15,214 nucleotides of DNA from Phycisphaerales bacterium (GTDB lineage: Bacteria > Planctomycetota > Phycisphaerae > SM23-33), in the NCBI GenBank assembly GCA_003485185.1, contig DNAS01000185.1:14883-30096 (forward strand), read 5' to 3'. The notes beneath the pieces were generated by a model. The model was given only the letters and a program-made list of their open reading frames with translations. It was not told the origin of the DNA and did not search any database. The translations under genes and the position numbers were made by a program. The stretch's first letter is position 1. Every line of letters starts with the position of its first letter. Shown in pieces: positions 8,125 to 14,855 of this stretch.

Positions 8125-8679
8125 ATGACCGACGAACAGAAAGAACCCATCGATGCCAGCGACGCGCTGGCCGCCCTGGCAGCGGGAGAAAGCGACACCG
8201 GTGCGGAGACCCCGCCCGAGGCGCCGGTGGACAATCCGCTGGAGCACCCGATCAACGAAGACGACGCCGCCCAGGCGCTGGCTGTCGCCGACGCCGCCGA
8301 GGGCGACGGCGCCATTCCCTTGGCCGAGCTGGAGCCGCCGGTGGACCTGAACGGGTTGGTGGTCGATCCGAACGCCCGCAAGGTTCGCGCCGCGACCTAC
8401 GCGCGCCAGTCGGGCAAGGCCCACGCCCACCAGTTCAAGAGCACCATGATTCCCCTGCTGCTGGTCGTCGGGGTGCTGCTGCTGGGCTTCAGCGCCTTCA
8501 CGGGCGTCATGCTCCTGATGGGGCGCGCCGCGCGAAGCGGAATGGCGCATTTGGCGCCCTCGCGAATCCAGCAATACGGGCCCGCGCTGATCGCCGTGTC
8601 GCTTCCGCTGGCGGCGGTGCTGCTGGTCGGGGCTCTGTGGTTCCACCTGGACATCAAGAAGCGAGCCGGCGGTAAGTAG
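8125..8679 (+). CDS. Acidic two-helix membrane protein, function unknown
   Basis: I do not recognise this 184-residue protein. The first 80 residues are very acidic and rich in Ala, Pro, Glu and Asp, with little order expected. A basic stretch (RKVRAATYARQSGKAHAHQF, 85-104) leads to two membrane helices at about 108-131 and 153-174. A short basic tail (DIKKRAGGK) ends the protein. The positive charges before the first helix and after the second put both ends in the cytoplasm, so it is a hairpin-type inner-membrane protein. The ATG has TAAAGGA 5 bases upstream. It is the first gene of the operon and lies 30 bases before the phosphatidyltransferase gene, which suggests, without proving, a role linked to the membrane. 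Confidence 0.85.
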   Translation: MTDEQKEPIDASDALAALAAGESDTGAETPPEAPVDNPLEHPINEDDAAQALAVADAAEGDGAIPLAELEPPVDLNGLVVDPNARKVRAATYARQSGKAHAHQFKSTMIPLLLVVGVLLLGFSAFTGVMLLMGRAARSGMAHLAPSRIQQYGPALIAVSLPLAAVLLVGALWFHLDIKKRAGGK

Positions 8680-8709
8680 CCCTCCCGGCGGGGCAGGCGG
8701 GATCCGAGC

Positions 8710-9399
8710 ATGGGCGAACAGACCGGCAAAGTCAGGCCCTGGGGCACCCTCAACTGGCCGAATCGCGTCAGCATGATCCGCCTGCTGCTGCTGGCGCCGT
8801 TCATCGTGCTGGTCATCAACCAGAACGATCCGCATCTCGGTTGGGCGAGGCACGCCGCCGTCGCCGTCTTCGCGCTGATGGCCGTATCGGACTTCCTCGA
8901 CGGCGTGCTCGCCAGGCGACTGGACGCCCGGACCCGCCTCGGCGCGATCCTCGACCCGCTGGCGGACAAGGCGCTGATCATCTGCTCGGTGGTGTTGCTG
9001 TCGCTGCCCGCCTCGGCCGTCCGGGGCTACGAGCTGCCCAACTGGGTCGTCGTCGCGGTCGTCGGCAAAGACCTGTACGTCATGATCGGGTTTGTGGTAG
9101 TATACCTGGTTACGGACCGGTTCCGGGTTCAGCCCACGCTGGCGGGAAAAGCAGCCACTTTCGGACAGTTGGTGATGGTTCTGGCTGTCCTGCTGGCGCC
9201 GGACATGGACGCCCTGTTGGATGGCCTGGGACGCTGGACCGCCTTGGTGAGCGGATGGGCGGTCGTGGCGCTGTCCACGGTGGCGGCAGGGTCCTACACC
9301 CGCCTGGGCCTGCGGTTCATCGCCGAAGGCCAGAAACCGTTGGATGAAACCAACACGACGAGAGCGTTTTCCCATGAGCCTGATGTCTCCGATCGATGA
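8710..9399 (+). CDS. pgsA: CDP-alcohol phosphatidyltransferase, probable phosphatidylglycerophosphate synthase
   Basis: The enzyme transfers a phosphatidyl group from CDP-diacylglycerol to an alcohol, probably glycerol 3-phosphate, in phospholipid synthesis at the inner membrane. The complete family signature D-x2-D-G-x2-A-R-x8-G-x3-D-x3-D is visible at residues 61-86 (Asp61, Asp64, Gly65, Ala68, Arg69, Gly78, Asp82, Asp86). The protein has 229 residues with several hydrophobic helices (about 20-37, 47-60, 87-104, 111-134, 150-166, 178-195). The N-terminal NWPNRVSMIRLLL is the usual 'PNxxTxxRL' start. PgsA is the likeliest identity, but other alcohol acceptors cannot be excluded. Its 3' end overlaps ribBA by 26 bases in a different frame. 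The ribosome binding site is weak. Confidence 0.9.
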   Translation: MGEQTGKVRPWGTLNWPNRVSMIRLLLLAPFIVLVINQNDPHLGWARHAAVAVFALMAVSDFLDGVLARRLDARTRLGAILDPLADKALIICSVVLLSLPASAVRGYELPNWVVVAVVGKDLYVMIGFVVVYLVTDRFRVQPTLAGKAATFGQLVMVLAVLLAPDMDALLDGLGRWTALVSGWAVVALSTVAAGSYTRLGLRFIAEGQKPLDETNTTRAFSHEPDVSDR

Positions 9400-10612
9400 G
9401 ATTCTCGACGAACTCCGCGCCGGGCGGATGATTGTCCTGGTGGACGACGAATCCCGCGAGAATGAGGGCGACCTGGTCTGCCTGGCCGAGACCGCCATGC
9501 CCGAGCAGATCAACTTCATGGCCCGGTTTGGGCGGGGGCTGGTCTGCCTGCCGATGACCAACGCCCGCGCCGACGAGCTGGGCCTGCACGCGCAGACGCC
9601 GGAGAACACCACGCGGTTCGGCACAGCCTTCACCGTCAGCGTGGACGCCGCGACGGGGATCACCACGGGCATCTCGGCGGCGGACCGCGCGAGGACGATT
9701 CGCATCTGCTGCGACGACGCCTCGCGACCGGGCGACCTGGCGCGCCCGGGGCACATCTTTCCCCTGCGGGCGCGCGACGGCGGGGTGCTTGTCCGCACGG
9801 GGCAGACCGAAGGCGCCGTGGACCTGGCCCGACTGGCAGGGCGGAAACCCATCGCCGTCATCTGCGAGATCATGAACGAGGACGGCACGATGGCCCGCCG
9901 GCCCGACCTCGAGAAGTTCTGTGCCGCCCACAAGCTCAAGATGTGCTCGGTGGCCGACGTCATCCGCCATCGCCTGCGTTCCGAGCGGCTCATCGAGCGG
10001 GCGGTCGAGATTCCTCTCGACCTGGAGATGGGGCAGTTCAAGCTCATCGCGTATTCCTCGGTGGTCGATCCGGAGCCGCACATCGCCCTGTGCGTCGGCG
10101 GCGTGGGCGAGCTGGACAAGGACGGCAAGCCCGTCGTGCACGACGAGCCGGTCCTGATCCGCGTCCACAGCGAATGCCTCACGGGCGACGTGTTCGGTTC
10201 GCTGCGATGCGATTGCGGCCAGCAGTTGCGGACCGCCCTGGCGCGCATTGCCGCCGAGGGCAAGGGCGCGCTGGTCTACGTCCGCCAGGAGGGGAGGGGC
10301 ATCGGGCTGGTCAACAAGCTCCGCGCCTACAAGCTTCAGATCGAGCAGGGCATGGACACCGTCGAGGCCAACCTGCACTTGGGCTTCGAGGCCGACCGGC
10401 GCGATTACGGCGTCGGAAACCAGATCCTCCGTGATTTAGGGCTGACGAAGTTGCGGCTGATGACCAACAACCCGCGGAAGGTGTACGGCCTGGAAGGCTT
10501 CGGGCTGACCATCGTCGAGCGCGTGGCGCTGGAGATTCCCGCCCACGAGTGCAACCGCGGATATCTGAAGACCAAGAAGGACAAGCTCGGGCACATGCTC
10601 GAGAACCTCTGA
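9374..10612 (+). CDS. ribBA: Bifunctional DHBP synthase / GTP cyclohydrolase II (RibBA)
   Basis: The enzyme supplies both branches of riboflavin synthesis. The N-terminal RibB half makes 3,4-dihydroxy-2-butanone 4-phosphate from ribulose 5-phosphate. The C-terminal RibA half opens GTP. It has 412 residues. The RibB part (about 1-200) shows DDESRENEGD (24-33), MARFGRGLVCLPMT (49-62), TAFTVSVDAATGITTGISAA (84-103) and PGHIFPL (125-131, His127). The expected GHTE motif reads GQTE (143-146), with Gln144 in place of the metal-binding His. The RibA part (about 205-412) has the zinc site Cys268-x10-Cys279-x-Cys281, then RQEGRGIGL (304-312), AYKLQ, RRDYGVGNQIL (342-352) and TNNPRK. The ATG at 9374 precedes the family N-terminus and overlaps pgsA. 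Its partner gene ribH is elsewhere in the window; ribD and ribE are absent. Confidence 0.96.
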   Translation: MSLMSPIDEILDELRAGRMIVLVDDESRENEGDLVCLAETAMPEQINFMARFGRGLVCLPMTNARADELGLHAQTPENTTRFGTAFTVSVDAATGITTGISAADRARTIRICCDDASRPGDLARPGHIFPLRARDGGVLVRTGQTEGAVDLARLAGRKPIAVICEIMNEDGTMARRPDLEKFCAAHKLKMCSVADVIRHRLRSERLIERAVEIPLDLEMGQFKLIAYSSVVDPEPHIALCVGGVGELDKDGKPVVHDEPVLIRVHSECLTGDVFGSLRCDCGQQLRTALARIAAEGKGALVYVRQEGRGIGLVNKLRAYKLQIEQGMDTVEANLHLGFEADRRDYGVGNQILRDLGLTKLRLMTNNPRKVYGLEGFGLTIVERVALEIPAHECNRGYLKTKKDKLGHMLENL

Positions 10613-10627
10613 GCGGACGGGACAGCC

Positions 10628-10921
10628 ATGGGCAAATGTGCGGCGTGCATCCTGGTGGCGGCGATGCTCCTGGCGGGCGGCTGCGCGCAGGACGGCAACG
10701 GCGACGGGCCCGCCGTGACCTACTTCGACTCCGGAATGCCCTCGAGGACGGGTACGGCCGATTCCGCGTGGTTCGGAAAGCAGACGAATCTCGAAAAGGA
10801 GTCGTCGTTCTGGGACGACCTCCGCGAGGTTTTCGGGTTTGAGCCGAAGACGAAGAAAAAAACGGAGAAACTGGAAATCCAGCGAATGACCGACGACGTG
10901 TGGAGCCCGATCGTTCCGTAG
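10628..10921 (+). CDS. Small predicted lipoprotein
   Basis: This 97-residue protein has a short signal sequence (hydrophobic 5-17) ending in LLAGGC. Cys19 is the probable lipidation site, with a slightly atypical lipobox (Ala at -3, Gly-Gly before the Cys). The mature part is polar and has no recognised domain. It contains SSFWDDLREVFGFEPKTKKK at about 58-77 and an Ile-Val-Pro end. It lies 15 bases after ribBA and is probably the last gene of the operon. Position next to riboflavin and lipid genes gives no clear function. The lipoprotein call rests on the N-terminus only. Confidence 0.75.
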   Translation: MGKCAACILVAAMLLAGGCAQDGNGDGPAVTYFDSGMPSRTGTADSAWFGKQTNLEKESSFWDDLREVFGFEPKTKKKTEKLEIQRMTDDVWSPIVP

Positions 10922-10935
10922 GATCGTCCCAAGGA

Positions 10936-11019
10936 GGGTGGCACGGCTTGCTGGCAAGCCGTGTTTGTGAGTTTTCCCACTGACGCAGGAACACGGGCTG
11001 CAAGTAGCCCGTGCCACCC
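10936..11019. repeat. REPIN-like element: two inverted hairpins
   Basis: Two hairpins face each other within 84 bases. The left one pairs CACGGCTTGC (10942-10951) with GCAAGCCGTG (10954-10963). The right one pairs CACGGGCT (10992-10999) with AGCCCGTG (11006-11013). The ends form a perfect 11-base inverted repeat, GGGTGGCACGG (10936-10946) and CCGTGCCACCC (11009-11019). This is the layout of REPINs, non-autonomous elements moved in trans by RAYT (REP-associated tyrosine) transposases. No transposase is in this window. It also fills the gap between the lipoprotein and sugar-kinase genes and could end or process the upstream transcript. Confidence 0.8.
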
Positions 11020-11067
11020 ACGGATTTGTCTTTGGCGGCGAGACAACAACAGGACGGGAGGAGCCCG

Positions 11068-12039
11068 ATGCCGAGTGTCATCTGCCTGGGCGAGCTGCTG
11101 ATTGATTTCTATGCGGCCGAGGCGGACGTCTCACTGGCTGAAGCGCGCACGTTCGTCAAGGCGCCGGGTGGGGCGCCGGCCAACGTCGCCGTCGCAGTGG
11201 CGCGGCTGGGGGAGTCGTGCGGGTTCATCGGCGCGGTCGGGAACGACCCGTTCGGCGAGTTCCTCCGCGACACCGTCGCGCAGGCCGGCGTGGACGTCTC
11301 TCGCCTGGCGAAGATCGATGACGTGCGGACCACCCTGGCGTTCATCGCCGCTCGCAGCGACGGGCGGAAAGACATCACCTTCTACCGCAACCCCGGCGCG
11401 GACATGCGCCTGGATGTCGCCCACCTCGACGCCGAGTACCTCGCGCAGGCTGAGGCGTTCCACTACGGCTCGATCAGCCGCATCGACGCCGGGCCCCGCG
11501 CCGCCACCGACCGCGCGAGGCGCCTGACGGCCGAAGGCGGCGCGATGCTCAGCTACGATCCCAACTGGCGCCCTTCGCTCTGGCGCGACGCGGACGCCGC
11601 CCGCGATCGGATTCTCGAGGGGTTCGATGGCGCGCACGTCGCCAAGGTCAGCCTGGAGGAGTGGGAGTTCGTCACGGAGCGGGCGGACTTTTCAGCCGGG
11701 GCGGGCGTGCTGCTCGACCGCGGCGTGCAGTTGGTGGTGCGATCGGAAGGCCCGGACGGCGCGAGTTTCGCCACGGCGCGACGGAGCGGACACGTGGACG
11801 CGTTCGCCGTGCGATGCGTCGAGCCTACCGGCGCGGGCGACGGCGCGATGGCCTGCCTGATCGTCGAGTTGCTGGCCCACTGGCGGCGCGGGGTGAAGCC
11901 GGGCGAACTGGACGCGCCGGAGCTGACGCGCATCGTCCGCCGGGCCAACGCCGTCGGGGCGCTGGCCTGCACGCGCGTCGGGGCCATCCCCTCGCTGCCA
12001 GCCGCGCGCGAAGTCGACGAGTTCCTGCGGAAGCAGTAA
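11068..12039 (+). CDS. PfkB-family carbohydrate kinase, fructokinase-like
   Basis: The enzyme is predicted to phosphorylate a sugar, probably fructose or a related ketose, using ATP. The 323 residues show the first PfkB signature, KAPGGAPANVAVAVARLG (31-48), followed by GAVGNDPFGEF (55-65). The fructokinase-like YDPNWRPSLW is at 163-172, and AKVSLEEWEF at 192-201. The ATP-side signature TGAGDGA is at 254-260, with catalytic Asp258. The usual DTTGAGD reads EPTGAGD here. The ATG at 11068 was chosen because GGGAGGAG lies 4 bases upstream and the family N-terminus follows directly; an earlier in-frame ATG falls inside the REPIN-like repeat. The substrate is not certain: ketogluconate-type kinases share these motifs. 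The gene ends 15 bases before the convergent phosphorylase gene. Confidence 0.93.
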   Translation: MPSVICLGELLIDFYAAEADVSLAEARTFVKAPGGAPANVAVAVARLGESCGFIGAVGNDPFGEFLRDTVAQAGVDVSRLAKIDDVRTTLAFIAARSDGRKDITFYRNPGADMRLDVAHLDAEYLAQAEAFHYGSISRIDAGPRAATDRARRLTAEGGAMLSYDPNWRPSLWRDADAARDRILEGFDGAHVAKVSLEEWEFVTERADFSAGAGVLLDRGVQLVVRSEGPDGASFATARRSGHVDAFAVRCVEPTGAGDGAMACLIVELLAHWRRGVKPGELDAPELTRIVRRANAVGALACTRVGAIPSLPAAREVDEFLRKQ

Positions 12040-12054
12040 CCGCGCCGCGCGGAG

Positions 12055-12924
12055 CTACTCAAACCACTTGCGCCAGTCGTCGGGCAGGTCGAATTCCCGG
12101 ACGTTCCCGGCCATCGAGACGGCGCACTCACAGGCGGGGGCGTGTTCGGGCAGGGCGGCGGCGACGTTCGCGGCGATGCGGCTCATCGCGCCGACCGCGC
12201 CTGCCAGGCGGTCCGCGTCGGATGCCTGCGTCAGCCCACCAAAGAGGTCTCCGACGGCCAGCGGGCGGTGCCGGCTGCCCGTCTCCGCGTAGTTCACCAC
12301 GTAGCACAGCGCCGCGTAGCACATCTGGAGTTCCTTGGCCAGGAACGCCTCGGGCACGAACGTGTGGGTGACCACCTCGGCGCCGACGGTGGCGAGCATT
12401 CGGATTTCAGCCGGCGTCTCCAGGCGCGGGCCCTCGCAGACGGCGGCGGTGCCCGTCGCGTGGTAGACGAGCTTCATCTCGTGGAGCACTTCCGCCAGCA
12501 CGCGCCGCAGCGTCGGGCAGAAGACGGGGAACTGGCGGAGAAAGCCCAGGGGCTTGTCCTCGAAGAACGTCTTGTCGCGGAGGTAAGTGCGGTCAATCAG
12601 GTCGTCGAGGATGACCAGGTCCCCGACGGCGATATTGTGGGTGACGGCCCCGCCGGGCCCCCAGGCGAGCACCGCCTGCACGCCCAGGTCCTTCAGGGCG
12701 TAGAGATTCGCGCGGGAGTTGATCCGCCGGGGCGCGGTCTTGGACAGCCCCAAGCCATGGCGGGGCAGCAGGTACATCTCGTGCTCCTCGGACTCGATGA
12801 GGTAGATTTCACCGCTGGAGCCGAACGGCGTGCCGCGCGGTCCGATGCGCTCGCCCGCGATCCGCCCGGTGTTCCACTGGCGGCAGATTTCCTCCCCCGC
12901 GATGCAGGCAAAGCTCGCTGACAT
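12055..12924 (-). CDS. MTAP/MTIP-like nucleoside phosphorylase with divergent active site
   Basis: This is a member of the purine nucleoside phosphorylase / methylthioadenosine phosphorylase family, which splits nucleosides with phosphate in purine salvage. The 289 residues show LPRHGLGLSKTAPRRINSRA (53-72), GDLVILDDLIDRT (101-113), EGPRLETPAEIRM (164-176), VPEAFLAKELQM (190-201) and VVNYAETG (209-216). Against the MTAP pattern, several positions differ. The His after RHGxG is Leu, and the PH before the INxRAN segment is PRR. The Met of the ribose-contacting GMT is replaced by His (VVTHT, 184-188), and the base-reading Asp is Asn211. An Asn there is the pattern of 6-oxopurine enzymes such as MTI or inosine phosphorylases. 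Substrate is therefore open. The ATG has GGAG 6 bases upstream and a strong promoter of its own. Confidence 0.88.
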   Translation of the reverse strand: MSASFACIAGEEICRQWNTGRIAGERIGPRGTPFGSSGEIYLIESEEHEMYLLPRHGLGLSKTAPRRINSRANLYALKDLGVQAVLAWGPGGAVTHNIAVGDLVILDDLIDRTYLRDKTFFEDKPLGFLRQFPVFCPTLRRVLAEVLHEMKLVYHATGTAAVCEGPRLETPAEIRMLATVGAEVVTHTFVPEAFLAKELQMCYAALCYVVNYAETGSRHRPLAVGDLFGGLTQASDADRLAGAVGAMSRIAANVAAALPEHAPACECAVSMAGNVREFDLPDDWRKWFE

Positions 12925-12982
12925 GGGTCACTCCAGGTGAAAGCGTTCGTACCAGGTCCGGGCTCTCGGAGATGCCGGGCGC

Positions 12983-13011
12983 ATTATCGTCGCGGCGCGG
13001 AGGCTTGGCAA
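12983..13011 (-). promoter_or_regulatory. Promoter of the nucleoside phosphorylase gene
   Basis: On the minus strand, TTGCCA (13011-13006) and GATAAT (12988-12983) are separated by exactly 17 bases, and each has five of six consensus matches. It lies between the surE stop and the phosphorylase ATG. The start would be near 12976, giving a leader of about 50 bases. Confidence 0.68.
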
Positions 13012-13018
13012 GGGCGAA

Positions 13019-13792
13019 TCAAGGCAGGGCAGGCCAATCGAGCTCGCGCAGCGCGCGGAGGCGCCGCCCGTCGGTCATGTCCACGTGCAGGGGCGTGACG
13101 GTGATGAATCCTTCCGACAGCGAGACGACGTCGGTGTCCGGCTCGCGCCGCACGAAGCCGTACTCGTCGCCCAGGCGGAATCGCTCGGTGCCTTCCTCGT
13201 CGATGTGGCGGAGGTAGGTGTCGGTGAGCCCGGCCGTCGATTGCGGAACGACGTGCACGCCGCGCGGCGGGCCCTGGGCGAGTGATGGGATGTTGACGTT
13301 GACCAGTTCCGCCGGTTTCATCGCCGGCAGCAGGCGGTCGAGCACGGCGCGGCACAGGCGCGCGACGGTCGGCCAGTCGATTTCGCCCTCGCCGCTGCGG
13401 ACGGAGAACGCGATAGCGGGGTATCCGAGCATGGCGGCCTCCGCGGCGGCGGCCACCGTGCCCGAGTAGAAGATGTTGATCCCCACGTTGGCGCCGCGGT
13501 TGATGCCGCTCAGGACGAGCTGCGGGGGCTCGGGCATCAGCGAGCGGATGGCCAAACGGACGCAGTCTGCGGGTCGCCCGTCCACGCGGAGGCCGTCGAA
13601 CCCGCCTTCGTGCTCATCCGCCCGGAGCCTCCGTACTGTCAGGGGGTTTTTGAGCGTGATGCCGTGTCCTGCCGCCGACTGCGGCGAATCGGGCGCGGCC
13701 ACCGTCACCGCCCCCAGGTCGGACACGGCGTGGTACAGCGCGGCCAGGCCCGGCGCGTCGATGCCGTCGTCGTTGCTCAGCAGGATCCGCAT
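13019..13792 (-). CDS. surE: 5'/3'-nucleotidase SurE
   Basis: SurE is a metal-dependent phosphatase acting on nucleoside monophosphates and is linked to stationary-phase survival. The 257 residues open with the diagnostic MRILLSNDDGIDAPGL (1-15), with metal ligands Asp8 and Asp9. APDSPQSAAGHGITL (33-47) holds Ser39, and LSGINRGANVG (94-104) holds Asn98. SGTVAAAAEAAMLGYPAIAFS (two adjoining pieces, 110-130) completes the N-terminal fold. The C-terminal half, with TDTYLRHIDEEGTERF and GFITVTPLHVDMT, is the usual swapped arm region. The ribosome binding site is weak. The gene lies 40 bases after the pseudopilin gene with no promoter seen between them, so they may be cotranscribed. The neighbouring nucleoside phosphorylase would be a logical next step in nucleotide salvage. 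Confidence 0.96.
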   Translation of the reverse strand: MRILLSNDDGIDAPGLAALYHAVSDLGAVTVAAPDSPQSAAGHGITLKNPLTVRRLRADEHEGGFDGLRVDGRPADCVRLAIRSLMPEPPQLVLSGINRGANVGINIFYSGTVAAAAEAAMLGYPAIAFSVRSGEGEIDWPTVARLCRAVLDRLLPAMKPAELVNVNIPSLAQGPPRGVHVVPQSTAGLTDTYLRHIDEEGTERFRLGDEYGFVRREPDTDVVSLSEGFITVTPLHVDMTDGRRLRALRELDWPALP

Positions 13793-13832
13793 GTCCAGAG
13801 TGTACCAGACGCCCGCCGGATTGCACGGCGGA

Positions 13833-14753
13833 TCACGGCGTGGCGTCGAAGAACTGCCAGACGCGTTCGGCGTGGGTGGTTCCGTTGGCGCCGTCGTCGG
13901 CGATCGTTCCGCCCGGCGGGACGGTGTGGTCGCTTACGGTCCCATCGTCGGCGATAGTTCGGACCGCGCCGTGCCCCGCCAGCACGTTGAATCGCTTTCC
14001 GTGGCACCAGCCTGCCCGCACGGGCGAGGCGAGCGGACCCGGCGTCTGCGTCGCCGGCGCGGAATGCTCCTGCCGCCAGAACGAATCGGCGACGACGACG
14101 TCTTGCGCGAAGTCGAACGTGCCGTCCCCGCACGCCGCCGGCGCCGCCAGGGGATACGCGCGATCCGTCCGCGTCAGCGGAACCTCCTGGTACGTCGTGC
14201 CGACGCGGACGCGCTGCCCGCCGGCCGCCTGGGCGTAGATGCCCAACGTTTTGCCGCTGAAGTTGCGCAAGGCCGGCGCAGTGTCAAAGAGGGCGTCACT
14301 GGGCGGCATCCGAAGGCAGTACGTACTGAAGCGGAATGTGTGGGAGAAGTAGCTGGCCTGACCGTCGAGCAGCTCGGTTTCGGCGCCGGGGCAGACCAGC
14401 CGGCGAACCGAGAGCTTGCCTTCCTCGGCCAGGACAGACAGATTGATCGCCTGGAGTCCCACCAGCCGGCCGAAAATGGCCGGATCGTTCGCTTGCGTGG
14501 CGCCGCCCCAGTGCCCGGAGAGCGCCACGTTTCCGACGATGTCGCTGAAAGCGAATGGGGGCAGTCGGCGACGGTTCTCTGCGGTGTAAGTCATCAGCCC
14601 CACGTGGACGTCCCGCATCGCTGCGGCGCACCCCGCCAGCCGGGCGCTGTCTTTCGCGGCCGCCAGAGACGGCAGGAGTATCGCTCCCAGCAGCGCCAGG
14701 ATCGCGACAACCACTATTGCTTCCACCAGTGTCCATGCCGGCCGGTGGCGCAT
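13833..14753 (-). CDS. Type II secretion/type IV pilin-like pseudopilin
   Basis: The 306 residues begin with a class III signal. The short leader MRHRPA precedes mature WTLVEAIVVVAILALLGAIL, with Glu at mature position +5 (Glu11) and a membrane helix at about 11-30. The residue before the cut is Ala, not Gly, and mature +1 is Trp, not Phe. The rest resembles the large planctomycete family of DUF1559-like or H-X9-DG pseudopilins. Near the C-terminus WCHGKRFNVLAGHGAV follows the family pattern of a His, nine residues and then DG, but with His in place of the Asp. The segment TIADDG occurs twice close to the end. It stands alone, with no secretion ATPase or other pseudopilin nearby. The promoter at 14795-14823 serves it. 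Confidence 0.88.
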   Translation of the reverse strand: MRHRPAWTLVEAIVVVAILALLGAILLPSLAAAKDSARLAGCAAAMRDVHVGLMTYTAENRRRLPPFAFSDIVGNVALSGHWGGATQANDPAIFGRLVGLQAINLSVLAEEGKLSVRRLVCPGAETELLDGQASYFSHTFRFSTYCLRMPPSDALFDTAPALRNFSGKTLGIYAQAAGGQRVRVGTTYQEVPLTRTDRAYPLAAPAACGDGTFDFAQDVVVADSFWRQEHSAPATQTPGPLASPVRAGWCHGKRFNVLAGHGAVRTIADDGTVSDHTVPPGGTIADDGANGTTHAERVWQFFDATP

Positions 14754-14794
14754 GGTTCCATCCGATCCGAGAAGTGTCGCCTGATGATAGGCGC

Positions 14795-14823
14795 ATTTTC
14801 GGCCCGTCAGAGGGGGGTGTCAA
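14795..14823 (-). promoter_or_regulatory. Promoter of the pseudopilin gene
   Basis: On the minus strand, a perfect TTGACA (14823-14818) and GAAAAT (14800-14795) are separated by 17 bases. The -10 has four consensus matches. The start would fall about 35 bases before the ATG at 14753. It lies between the uracil-DNA glycosylase stop and the pseudopilin gene. Confidence 0.55.
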
Positions 14824-14855
14824 CTGTATGTCACCGGGCAATCCCTGCAGGGCGT

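Noticed and set aside
9374..9399. Possible frameshift or fusion between pgsA and ribBA
   Set aside because: Both proteins are complete at the junction, and the 26-base overlap of separate frames is an ordinary operon arrangement.
8092..10263. A 723-codon open frame on the minus strand opposite the membrane protein, pgsA and ribBA genes
   Set aside because: It lies opposite three well-supported genes. Its translation is rich in Arg, Ser, Gln and Pro and matches no family. Long antisense frames are expected in GC-rich DNA.
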